From NCBI GenBank assembly GCA_013423325.1, contig BLJB01000126.1:1-64000 (forward strand): a DNA stretch of 64,000 nucleotides. The letters run 5' to 3'. Below, piece by piece: positions 10,855-20,164 of this stretch. The DNA comes from Usnea hakonensis. Lineage: Eukaryota > Ascomycota > Lecanoromycetes > Lecanorales > Parmeliaceae. Position 1 is the stretch's first letter. Each line of letters begins with the position of its first letter. The position numbers and the translations under genes are program-made. The notes below the pieces were generated by a model. That model searched no databases, was not told the DNA's origin, and saw only the letters and a list, made by a program, of their open reading frames with translations.

Positions 10855-10894
10855 TCAGCCCATGCAATAATTAAGTTGATCAGCCCATGCAATA
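10845..10894. repeat. Perfect 25-bp tandem duplication across the SmD2 stop codon
   Basis: Two identical 25-base units, 10845-10869 and 10870-10894, each containing TTGATCAGCCCATGC. The first unit includes the last sense codon and the TGA of SmD2. The second lies wholly in the 3' region, so the protein is unaffected. Confidence 0.9.
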
Positions 10895-10971
10895 CTAGTA
10901 CAGTTGCCATGGACAGGGCGCTCGAAAAGTGCAGTATGATACAAATTTCGATGATATCCCAAACATTACTT

Positions 10972-12863
10972 TTATAAGGCTTCCGCCATGCCGGACAGAA
11001 ATATACTCAGACCATAGGCTCCTGGATCTGGTACTTCTTCGAACCCTGTACCACCGACATAGACAGACCTTCCTAGACTTGCTTTCATTCCTTTCGTCTT
11101 ATCGGCGCCCTCCTTTGCAGCCTCGGCAGCTCTTTTGAGATTCCCAGTCTTTTTGAGCACATCCACAAATGGAGCCAACGCATCCATTAAAGTCCGGTCC
11201 CCTGGTTGTGCGGGGGTGTATTTGCCAAGGCCTTCTATTGACATTGCAAGAGCTTTCGCCCAGATCTCTGTTGTTAGTGGAATTGGCGATGTTGAATCCT
11301 GACTCCTGATGTTGGAGGCCAAGGAATTAAGGAAGATGGCGTACAAAGCGCCCGAAGTGCCGTCCATGTTCTGTTCCACAGTTGGCACAATCTTCCCAAA
11401 AGTCATCATGGCATCGTGGGATGACAAGCTAGGCAGCACTTTGAGGACCGCTTCGGCTCCGCGTTTGAGGCCCAGGCCGCAGTCGCCATCTCCAACGACG
11501 CTATCAAATTTGGTCACTTCGGCCTCAGCCGCTATGAGTTTCTTGAGAGCAGGCTCCAAGGTCTTCCTTAATTGCATTGGATCGACTATGCGATGTCAGT
11601 GGGCGGAATCTTTGCTCAGAACGTGTGACTCACGCTGCAGATTGCTCGGCTTTGTCACCTCTGCCTCTGCTTCTGTCGGATCTTGTGTCCGCTTATAGGT
11701 CTTCTCCCACGTTTCCCCCGTTACGCACCTCGGCCACCCTATAGCATTCACGGGAGCGTCTATAAGGTCTAGTAACGACTGACCCGTGCTAAGTCCGGTG
11801 TCCTCCAATCTCAAAATCGAAATGATGAAGCCAGGTCCGTCCAGACTTCCAAAGAGCGTTCCCGATATTATTCTCCTAGGCTTCAAACCATAATCCTTTT
11901 CTAGCTGTGACGTGACTTCTGTTGTTATGGCGCCAAGTTCCAAATTGCTCACTCCACCAAAGTTGTTGATCTGCAACACTGTATCACCAGTCTTGCCAAT
12001 TTTCACATATGATCGGTCTTTGTCGCTTTGATCGAGCATTTGGCGGAGCATAGTCTTCACCAAGCCCGGCAAGTCTGTCTTGACTTTTTCACATCCAGGT
12101 TCATTGTGTATACCCATTCCAATTTCTACCAGACCTGGTCCCAGTCTTTCCTCCTCGTCCCTTGCTTCTTCGATACCATGTCCAGGCACATGCACCCTGC
12201 TCAAACTAGCTCCTAGGCTGACCAAATTGTCAACCACCAGCCTTCCCACCCTCGCACAATCCTCAAGGCCAACACCTCGCTCAGCCAAAGCGCCACAAAT
12301 CTTTACCACCATCGCTGTTCCTGACAAACCTCTTCGACCTACCTTTCCACCTTTTGCACGCCCAACGCCCACATCATCCCCTACGACTACCATCTCCACC
12401 TTCTTCCCCAATGCCCGTACCTTCTCGACCCCCATACCGAAGTTCAGCACATCACCTGTATAATTCGTGGCGATCACGAGGACACCTTTGCTCTCGGGTG
12501 GCAGCCTATACTGTAAGCACGTTCTCACTTGCTCTGCGCCTGGAGAAGCGAATATAGTTCCGGCGACGCAAGCGGTGAGAAGACCGTCGCCTACGAAGCC
12601 AGCGAATCCGGGTTCGTGGCCAGAACCACCGCCGCAGACGACCGAAACATTGTGAGGTTGAGATAAAGAAGAGGGATTACGATAGACAATTTTGTTGGGG
12701 GCGTCAAGCAGAAGAGATGGATTTGTAAGGGTGATGGAGTGGAGCGAGGAAAGGACAGCGTGGATAGGATCAGTGAGGTAATGCTTTGCCGCTGAGTCGA
12801 GATGTCAGCGCTGGTACAGTTGGAATAGATGAACAACAGCACCATGGATGACGTACCAGACAT
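10972..12863 (-). CDS. dak1: Dihydroxyacetone kinase (DhaK-DhaL fusion, DAK1 type)
   Basis: Three exons: a 7-base first exon 12857-12863 (ATGTCTG), 11634-12791 and 10972-11585, giving 592 residues, the usual DAK length. The N-terminal DhaK domain has the dinucleotide-like CGGGSGHEPGFAGFVGDG and the substrate histidine His231 in GMGIHNEPG, which forms the hemiaminal with dihydroxyacetone. The C-terminal DhaL domain has the Mg-ATP motifs VVGDGDCGLGL, NMDGTSGALY and PGDRTLMDAL. The enzyme phosphorylates dihydroxyacetone (and glyceraldehyde) with ATP to give DHAP, detoxifying DHA and feeding glycolysis. It is divergently paired with glyoxalase II across 378 bp. The tiny first exon is confirmed by phase and by the normal family start. 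Confidence 0.92.
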
Positions 12864-13241
12864 ATCTGTTATAAGAGTCAATATGAGTTTTCACTAAAGA
12901 AGGGAGATATGAAGAGAATGGAAGGCACGAGACAGCAAGAGGTTTTGATTGTCGTGTCATCGGCCCATGTGCCTCCTAAATGCGGGGAGATGTGGGATCA
13001 CGTCCGAGCAGCTCTCGGCAAAGCTTCCCAATTGGCAACGTTCTATACGGCCCTGAGACGTATTTGGAGATCGAGTCTTGGGTTGCTTTCATCTCAATAT
13101 CAATGAATGTCAGGGCCTTAACCAGACCTTCTTTCGCTACACCCTTGAGAAATCTAGTAGCTAGTGTACGATAATTCCGACTCTTCACTGCTTCTGATGG
13201 ACTGATGCTGACTTTGTCCGAAGCTTGCCTTAACACGCGCC
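12864..13241. promoter_or_regulatory. Shared promoter of dihydroxyacetone kinase and glyoxalase II
   Basis: 378 bp separate the two start codons. One GCGGGG (12982-12987) fits the SYGGRG consensus of the carbon repressor CreA, but a single match of this short motif is weak evidence. Confidence 0.5.
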
Positions 13242-14442
13242 ATGCATATCCAATCCATCCCTATGTGTAAGACAAACGGCTGGCATTCAATTCTCCGTCT
13301 CGAATGAAATTTGCTGAAGTAAATTGTACTTAAGGGACTGGATCTAGCAACAACTACGCCTATCTTGTGAAAGACGACAAGACGAACGACGCTGTTATAA
13401 TTGATCCAGCGAATCCGCCAGAGTACGTTTAGGCTGATCGAAGCTATGGGGCGAGTGTCTGACTTCTCTTGGAAGAGTAGCTCCTGTTGTCAAAGAACAG
13501 ATTGATGCTGGGGAGATCAACTTAACAGCCATAATGAACACACATCAGTGAGCCCGATTTAAGCCGATGGGCCAAGCAAGATGCTTACATCCGTGAGATA
13601 GCCATTGGGACCATGCCGGAGGAAACAAGAAGATGGTGGGTCTTCTATCCGAACGAACAAATTCATCGCTTAAGATTGCCGCTTAGCTCGCTCAATTCAA
13701 AGACACCCCAGTCATCGGTGGTAAAGACTGTGAAGCTTGCACTCGGACACCCAAACACGAGGAGACCTTCAAGATCGGTTCGGGAATAACAGTGACGGCT
13801 CTACATACGCCATGCCATACTCAGGACAGCATATGCTGGTTCATGGAGGATGGTGCAGAGAAGGTTGTTTTCACTGGGGATACATTATTCATCGGAGGTT
13901 AGCATAGTCCAGATTTGAGATGAAATCGATCTTGATGGTTGATCTCTAGGATGCGGAAGATTCTTCGAGGGTACCCCAGCTGAGATGCATACGGCGCTGA
14001 ATAAGACGCTCTCTGCTCTTCCGAATGATACTAAGGTCTATGTGAGTTCTCTCTTGTGAAAGAGCCAAAGGCCGGGTTACTGACCGAGCAGCCGGGACAC
14101 GAGTACACAAAACAGAACGTCAAGTTCCTGGTTACAGTTCTTCAAACAGAGGCTGTGAAGAAGTTACAGTCCTATGCGGAGAATAATGAACAGACCCAGG
14201 GAAAATTTACGATTGGGGACGAAAAGGTAGGCTCCGACGTGCTGGCCTTTTACGTATCGAAGGCTCATCCCAAACAGGAATATAACGTATTCATGAAAGT
14301 AAATGTAAGTGATTACTTTTGGGCCTTAATGCTATAGATCTGAGCTGATCTCCCACAGGATCCAACGATTCAGAAGGCAACAGGCAAAACAGACGCCGTC
14401 GATGTCATGGGAGCGCTTAGGGAGATGAAGAACAGCATGTGA
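13242..14442 (+). CDS. glo2: Hydroxyacylglutathione hydrolase (glyoxalase II)
   Basis: Nine short exons: 13242-13266, 13335-13422, 13476-13547, 13602-13635, 13687-13897, 13950-14041, 14092-14226, 14278-14304 and 14359-14442. Together they give 255 residues, the family length. The protein starts MHIQSIPMWTGSSNNYAYLV and has the metallo-beta-lactamase metal motif THHHWDH (His61, His63, Asp65, His66). It continues with LHTPCHTQDSICW, FTGDTLFIGGCGRFFEG and YPGHEYT, so all Zn/Fe ligands are present. The C-terminal glutathione-binding helical region ends EMKNSM. It hydrolyses S-D-lactoylglutathione to D-lactate and glutathione, the second step of methylglyoxal detoxification. There is no targeting peptide, so a cytosolic location is likely. 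Every junction restores a continuous family sequence. Confidence 0.92.
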
Positions 14443-14836
14443 ATATAGTGAAGCTCCGTTGATACGATTTATTTTTTTGATATGGAAATATGACTGATTT
14501 GGTATCAATTACTAGGCCTGCGCCAGAAAAAGCGAAGTTGTAACAAACGAATAACTTTGAATCTGTACAAAAACCCTCATGTGAGACCTGCACTTTGCAC
14601 ATTGACCCCTCATGACGTCAATTCCTTCTAATCACCAATTCCTTGCGTAGTCACCCTATGGCCGTTTTCCATATAAAGCCACATGTGCACAGCACCACAT
14701 GTGCACAGCAACTACATTAGAGGAGATAGCAGACCCATTTCCGTTTCATCATAAGAGGCCAATAGTGTCCTGCTTGCTCATCAAGCCTTGCTGAGATAAA
14801 CTTGAGTATCTAAAAGAACCGTGCTACCATCTTATC
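14443..14836. promoter_or_regulatory. Promoter region of the OBAP-like gene with TATA and a 16-bp tandem repeat
   Basis: A TATAAA lies at 14672-14677, about 160 bp before the next ATG. Directly after it is a perfect 16-base tandem duplication (14679-14694 and 14695-14710), each unit holding the self-complementary CACATGTG/GTGCAC. No gene is seen in this 394 bp. Confidence 0.5.
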
Positions 14837-15708
14837 ATGAGTGCAACGGAGAACGTAACGAACGATGCTCAAGGGAACCCACTCACCACGAAAAGCCAAG
14901 TGTTGGAGACAGGAGCGGCAGCTGGACAGGTCTCAGCATGCCATCCCGGTGTGACTTCTCCACTAACAGATCGTGTCTCGTCAGAGCTTCGCGCCCATCA
15001 AAGCCATATGCGCCCATCTAAATGCCTTTCATGTCTACGCCTCAGACCCTACCCGTTGCGTTGAGGCAAACCATTACTGCTCGCATCTAAATGAGGGTTA
15101 GCCTTCATGTTCACCTCTTGTTCGTATTCCTCAGCTTGTCACGTATCTAACATATTAATCCACAGACGTCCGTCAATGCCTCATATACGACACTCCTGCA
15201 CCCAATGCACGTCTTATTGGGGTGGAGTACATGATCTCAGCCACCCTCTACAAAACCTTGTCTCAATCTGAGCGCAAACTCTGGCACTCTCACGTCTTTG
15301 AGGTCAAAAGCGGTATGCTGATCTTGCCTGGCCCGGATGGCCTACCAACAGGGATATGGGAGGCAGCGGAGACCAAGGAGATGGAGGATGTGGTGGGATT
15401 GTACGGGAAAACGTATCATTTCTGGCAGGTGGATAGAGGGGACAAATTGCCATTGGGAGGGCCGGAGTTGATGATGAGTTTCACAGGGGAGGGACAGCAG
15501 GACGGGCTGAGCGAGCTGATTGCGGAGAGAGATAGCAGGTTCAAAGTCTCGAGCAAGCAAAAGAAGGACAAGAGGGCGTATATTGAAGAACCAGAGGTTC
15601 ATGAGGGTACACTGGAAGTCCTAGGTCGTGATGATGGTATATGCTGACGATGATACAGATGCGGATCGCGTATGGAAAGATGGGTCCGCCAGCGGAAACA
15701 GCAAGTAG
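14837..15708 (+). CDS. OBAP/DUF1264 family protein (oil-body-associated protein-like)
   Basis: Four exons: 14837-14929, 14985-15096, 15166-15606 and 15659-15708, giving 231 residues. Diagnostic stretches are APIKAICAHLNAFHVYASDP and VEANHYCSHLNEDVRQCLIY in the N-terminal half, then GVEYMISATLYKTLS, FEVKSGMLILPGPDGLPTGI and YGKTYHFWQVDRGDKLPLGG. These match the DUF1264 family, which in plants localises to oil bodies. Fungal members are mostly uncharacterised, so a lipid-droplet role is only inferred. There is no signal peptide or membrane helix. Exon 4 contributes DADRVWKDG and stops. Confidence 0.85.
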
Positions 15709-16644
15709 CAACTTGCCGGCGCCACCAGCGATGATATCTCCATTCTTGGAGGTATCCCAGGACGACACTCCCCTGTTCAAGGCTCAGTCGTTGACACTCC
15801 ACTCCTCTTCTTATCTCAAGACTCCCACCAACACCACTTTCTCCACGAATTTTGTAAGCCTGTAACAACATGTTTCCTTCAGCTCCCCTCACTCCAGCAT
15901 TCAGCCAGAAGTCGAACCCAATTAAGGGCCGAACGGGAACAAGAGGAGTCTCGCAAGCAATAGCAAGCAAGACTGTTTTTCAATTTGGCTTCATTGTCCA
16001 CACTCGTAGATACGTCCTGGAAGGTGAAGACGACGAGCTCTAGCTATTGTAGAAGCGGAGAGATGGCCGAGATTAGAGAAGTAGGGATGCATGAAGGATT
16101 GTTTCTTCTATAGAAATATAGATCCCAAGTGATAGACTAGAAAGCCGATGCAATGAAGGAGATATTATTCCCGAGGTCATCATTGTGACTTATGCTCCAA
16201 AGCAACGCAGCAAGAACACCTGGTCATTGCCTGTAAGAAAAGCAAGTCCCTCATGACCACGGGTACTCCAAGTCATCCATAAAAGGCTTCAAAGAAGTGT
16301 CCTATATCTGAAACCGCAGGCTCCAGGGGACCGACGTGAATAGAGAAGCGTGGTACTTGAGATATATTTGCAGAGGAGGACGTATTCGACACAAAAAATT
16401 CAGCGCCTGCGCTAGATCCACTAGTCTCTCGCTTCCGCCGCAAGTCTTGGCGTCCCACACACTTCCCGACAGCAACCTCAGACCTTTGCTTCCCTAACAG
16501 TAAACGCTCATCGGCACCGTCAACTCAGTGAGACATTTTCCTGTTCCTATCGATGCCATTCAAGACCGCGTAACAGGCTTGCTGACCGTTTGATGGCCAG
16601 CAGAAGACATCTCAATCCTCCCCTACCAAGCGCACACCGCAAAC
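15709..16644. other. Intergenic, no gene seen
   Basis: About 0.94 kb between the OBAP-like gene and RPS29. The last 100 bp is presumably the pyrimidine-rich ribosomal-protein promoter and leader. No frame on either strand looks like a gene. Confidence 0.5.
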
Positions 16645-17023
16645 ATGTCTCACGAATCAGTCTGGTACTCAAGACCTCGCGGATACGGGAAGGGCGCTCG
16701 TTCATGGTATGGTTTCTTCCTTCTCTTCCTGAGCTACTACACTGCCCATGCCCAGCTCGTTGAGACCGTCTCTCGCCCAGAGAGATCGCGTCTTCAAGTG
16801 CCTTCGAACGGGATGCCCACACAAGCAAAGAGCAGGCGCTGACAACAAGGTCGTATCAGCCGTATCTGCACCCATCCCGCCGGTCTCATTCGCAAGTACG
16901 GACTGAACATCTGCCGTCAGTGCTTTAGGGAAAAGTCTTCAGATATTGGGTTCACAAAAGTGAGTTTGTGGATATGGAGATGGTGAGCCGTGACTGATCG
17001 ACGTTCTCTTGCAGCACCGATAG
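16645..17023 (+). CDS. rps29: 40S ribosomal protein uS14 (S29)
   Basis: Three exons: 16645-16706, 16860-16959 and 17015-17023, giving the standard 56 residues. The sequence runs MSHESVWYSRPRGYGKGARS, then CRICTHPAGLIRKYGLNICR and QCFREKSSDIGFTKHR. The two Cys-x2-Cys pairs (CRIC, CRQC) form the zinc ribbon of uS14. Intron 1 (153 bp, GTATGG, GCTGAC branch) is long for this genome, as is common in ribosomal protein genes. The last exon encodes only His-Arg-stop. It binds 18S rRNA in the 40S head. Confidence 0.95.
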
Positions 17024-17878
17024 ATTGCTGGATGGAATGAGGGGAGTACTGTGGGGGATTTGCGATGGCAGGTTGGCACGAAAGAGCAGTGGAGAATTAC
17101 ACGGAATGTGATGCTGGTTCAATACTCTGAGGCGTACGGCTAGTCTGGTATGATTAGACTAGAACACAAGACGCTTGCACAACAGAGCCGGTCGAGCCCT
17201 TCAAAGTTTCATTGCTGTACCCTTAATTATGTTCCGACATCAATTGCTCCTTATCCCATACTGGTCGCACAACCTCCATTTGCCCGCCTGATATCGTTCG
17301 AGTCGCTATACCAAGACCTAGGGAAAGGCCGCGACTTGTGGAGTACTTCGAGACAAGTTCCAATGCTATGCAAGTCAGGACGTCGGTCAGAACAAGGTCC
17401 TGGGTAAAAGTCGAGCGTATGTCAATTGATGCAGTGAGCTCACGTTAGTGAGAAGGTGTGCTTTCAATCCTAGGAAGCTCTACGGACGAGTTGCTATGCT
17501 CCGTTCTTGAAAGGTTAGATGTTCATGCATAATATTTGGTGCTGATGCTAGCTAACAGTAAACACGATTTTGACTACAAGACTACTTATATGCCCATTTC
17601 GTTTCCTCTAACGCTACTAAGCGAGATCAATGCCAAGACCCCCTTTATTGCTTCAGAATTTGCCTCTCTCTCTGTTTAAGAAAAGAGAAAAATCAACAGG
17701 GGACAATGGCATCATTTCGAAAGCCTAAAAAATATCAAAAAGCTCGGGCTCTCAACTGCATTATCTCGACTTATCAATACAGGGTCACACCCGGGTATAC
17801 CGTTGAGATTTCTCATCAACGTATAACCACAGGATTCCTCCGAGTATCGAACCGTCGATCTATGCATGTCGATCTTTC

Positions 17879-17916
17879 CCTACGAAAACCCCCACCGAAG
17901 GGGATTTTATACCACA
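17879..17916 (+). repeat. Dispersed 38-bp repeat, copy A
   Basis: Begins CCTACGAAAACCCCCAC and ends GGGGATTTTATACCACA. It is identical to copy C over 38 bases. The middle (CCCC..GGGG) can form a small hairpin. Confidence 0.85.
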
Positions 17917-18563
17917 TTCCCGCGCGAGACAAAATTATTTTGCTAACTTAATATATAACTATTTAGAAAGCATTGCGACTAACATGTCTTTCCTTCATAG
18001 ACAACAACAGGACTAAACGAAAACAAAACTGATCGTAAATATGTTCCAGAAAAGAAACTCAGACTGAAGAGACACATAGGACCTTGACCGGCTATAACAG
18101 TCAAATGCTACTCCTGATTATCCTTTAAATGTCTGGGAAGGAAGTTAGTAAGCTGACTCTTCTACACATTGAACACATAAGTAAATATTGGCTACTCTCA
18201 AAGCTCTAGTACTTTCCAAGAATACAATTTTGAAAATAAGAAGAGGGCAGCCGGAACCCCTATACATATCCACAAACGATGCGCAACCCTCCGAGCAATT
18301 ACTGAATAGGATTCTTACTACAGTTCCAGAGGGCGAAGCGGTTTGTCTTAACATGTTCAATGTCTTCTGATTCATATTGAACTAACCAATGAGCCGGAGA
18401 GTAAAAAAGATCCAGCCAGGCCATTCATTCCATGGAACTAATCAAAAATCCTCAACAGTGTTCAAACATCCAACTCCCCTCTTACGCCGCCCCTCCCAAA
18501 AAATCCAAAAAGCTCAGGCTGAACACCACACCCCATATGCCATAGCTTAAAGACAGCAAACAT

Positions 18564-18664
18564 GACAAGACCAAACTTCAATTGTGTACTAAGAGCAACA
18601 CGACAGGCCAGAAACTTCTGTCCTGTCGCGCTGCAAAGGGCCTATCTTGAAGTTTGGTCATGTC
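18564..18664. repeat. Foldback: 18-bp inverted repeat with nested 7-bp inverted repeat
   Basis: Arms 18564-18581 and 18647-18664 are complementary at 17 of 18 positions (right arm TTGAAGTTTGGTCATGTC). Between them, CGACAGG (18601-18607) pairs with CCTGTCG (18622-18628). The pairing could shape an RNA or mark an old foldback element. Confidence 0.7.
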
Positions 18665-18709
18665 ATATTTACCAAGATGCGAGTTTGACACGCGGAATGA
18701 TCCATTCAC

Positions 18710-18764
18710 CCTACGAAAACCCCCACTGAAGGAGATTTTATACCACAGCCCCAAAGGACAGAAA
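18710..18764 (+). repeat. Dispersed repeat, copy B
   Basis: Same orientation as copies A and C. It has two substitutions in the 38-base core (CACTGAAGGAG instead of CACCGAAGGGG). It shares a further segment with copy C downstream of the core (GCCCC.AAGGAC.GA), which copy A lacks. Confidence 0.85.
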
Positions 18765-19011
18765 AATAAGTACCTACTCCCAATTATAAACTCTCCAAAC
18801 TCCATTCCAACAAGGTAGCCTGTCTAAATCATTCCCTCCCTCCCTCCCTCCGCATCAAAACACTTTTATCTCCCCCCCCGCCCCCCCCACAAAAAGTAAG
18901 AAACAAAAAAAAAAGAAGAGGAGAAGGTCATACATATACGACAACAACCACTCGAACCAAGCCCCCTCCTCCATTCCACTACAAAAGCATCAACGGAAAA
19001 AAGCTCGGCCC

Positions 19012-19059
19012 GGGTCTCTACCTTCATCGGGTCATCCGACCCGATGAAGGTAGAAACCC
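19012..19059. repeat. Near-perfect palindrome with 22-bp arms and a 4-base loop
   Basis: Left arm 19012-19033 (contains CTACCTTCATCGGGTC) and right arm 19038-19059 match at 21 of 22 positions, with loop ATCC. It ends 5 bases before repeat copy C, so the two may be parts of one element. Confidence 0.9.
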
Positions 19060-19064
19060 TGGAT

Positions 19065-19119
19065 CCTACGAAAACCCCCACCGAAGGGGATTTTATACCA
19101 CAGCCCCGAAGGACGGAGG
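19065..19119 (+). repeat. Dispersed repeat, copy C
   Basis: The core is identical to copy A and is followed by GCCCCGAAGGACGGA, shared with copy B. It lies immediately 3' of the palindrome at 19012-19059. Confidence 0.85.
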
Positions 19120-20164
19120 GAAAATCCGCTATTTGGAAGTATGAAGTGTAGATGATAAAATTTGACGAATATTGATTGATTGATTAATAGATATTATTAT
19201 TAACTCCATCTTTCCCTCTCTCCCTTCCTACCCCCCCCCCAAAACCGATCCAACCGCCAGACAAGAGCAAGCAAGCAAGCAAGCAAGCAAGGAAAAAACC
19301 AGCGATAAACCATGCCCATCGTCCCGATTCCATGCAGAAAACAGGATAGATACATCATCTATCCACTTCCTCCTCCCTACTTTTCCAAACAAAGACAACC
19401 ACATGCATCATCCATCCATTGCACACCTGCCAAATTCCCTCCGCTTTCCATCCCTCTACACATACCCATCTACACCCTCTCTCTACACCTCCCATCTCCA
19501 ACCCATCCATCTCCAACCCGTCCCATCCCAGCCTATTAACCAATCTCCCACCACCCCCCAACTAAAGAAAAACTATACCAATAAAAAAATAAATAAAAAG
19601 GAAAGTAGACTTCCCTCCGCCCATGATAACACCCCAAACCCACCACCAACCCCCCCCCTCCCCCCCCACTCTAGAAAAACACACCACATCACGCAAAACC
19701 TCACTCTCATCAGTAATACCAAACAACCATAAAACATTTCTCTATTCATTATTAAAAAAAGCTGTATCTGTAATCTCCATGCTCTCTAAAAGTAAAGAAC
19801 AGAAAAAGGAAGAAGAAGAAGAAGAAAGAAAAAAAAAGGCCACAACGGCCCCAAATACCAGACTTTATAAAGCCCATCCATCGTCCACCCCAACCCGCCT
19901 TTGAATGCTGTATTAATGCCATCGCTCATTGACGCGAAAAAGAACCGAAAAAAATGACGCTCTGAAGAAGCCATCCAACCGGCCCTCTTGTCCTGAAAAA
20001 AAATACCGACAGCGTCACCCTCTCAGGCCACAAAGGCGTAGAAACGAGATTGCCAGCTTCCCAACGTTTCATTTGTTCACCAGCGGTGCAGAGATGAACT
20101 CCACCAACGTCTGTCGTCAGCTCCATTCAACCCGTTGAACGGACTCGCGAAATCGAAACTCCCA

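Larger units (their letters stand above)
17024..20164. other. 3.1-kb gene-free interval with dispersed short repeats and low-complexity DNA
   Basis: No open frame here looks like a gene. It contains three direct copies of a 38-55 bp repeat (listed separately), two foldback structures near 18.6 and 19.0 kb, and runs of CCCT, C, GCAA and GAA repeats between 18.8 and 19.9 kb. A short frame at 18188-18370 has protein-like composition but no recognisable homology. The right end is the 3' flank of the RhoGAP gene. Confidence 0.55.

Noticed and set aside
17820..17930. tRNA- or SINE-like segment (GGTTCGA on the minus strand)
   Set aside because: The seven bases resemble a T-loop, but the flanking bases do not pair and no D or anticodon arm or A box fits.
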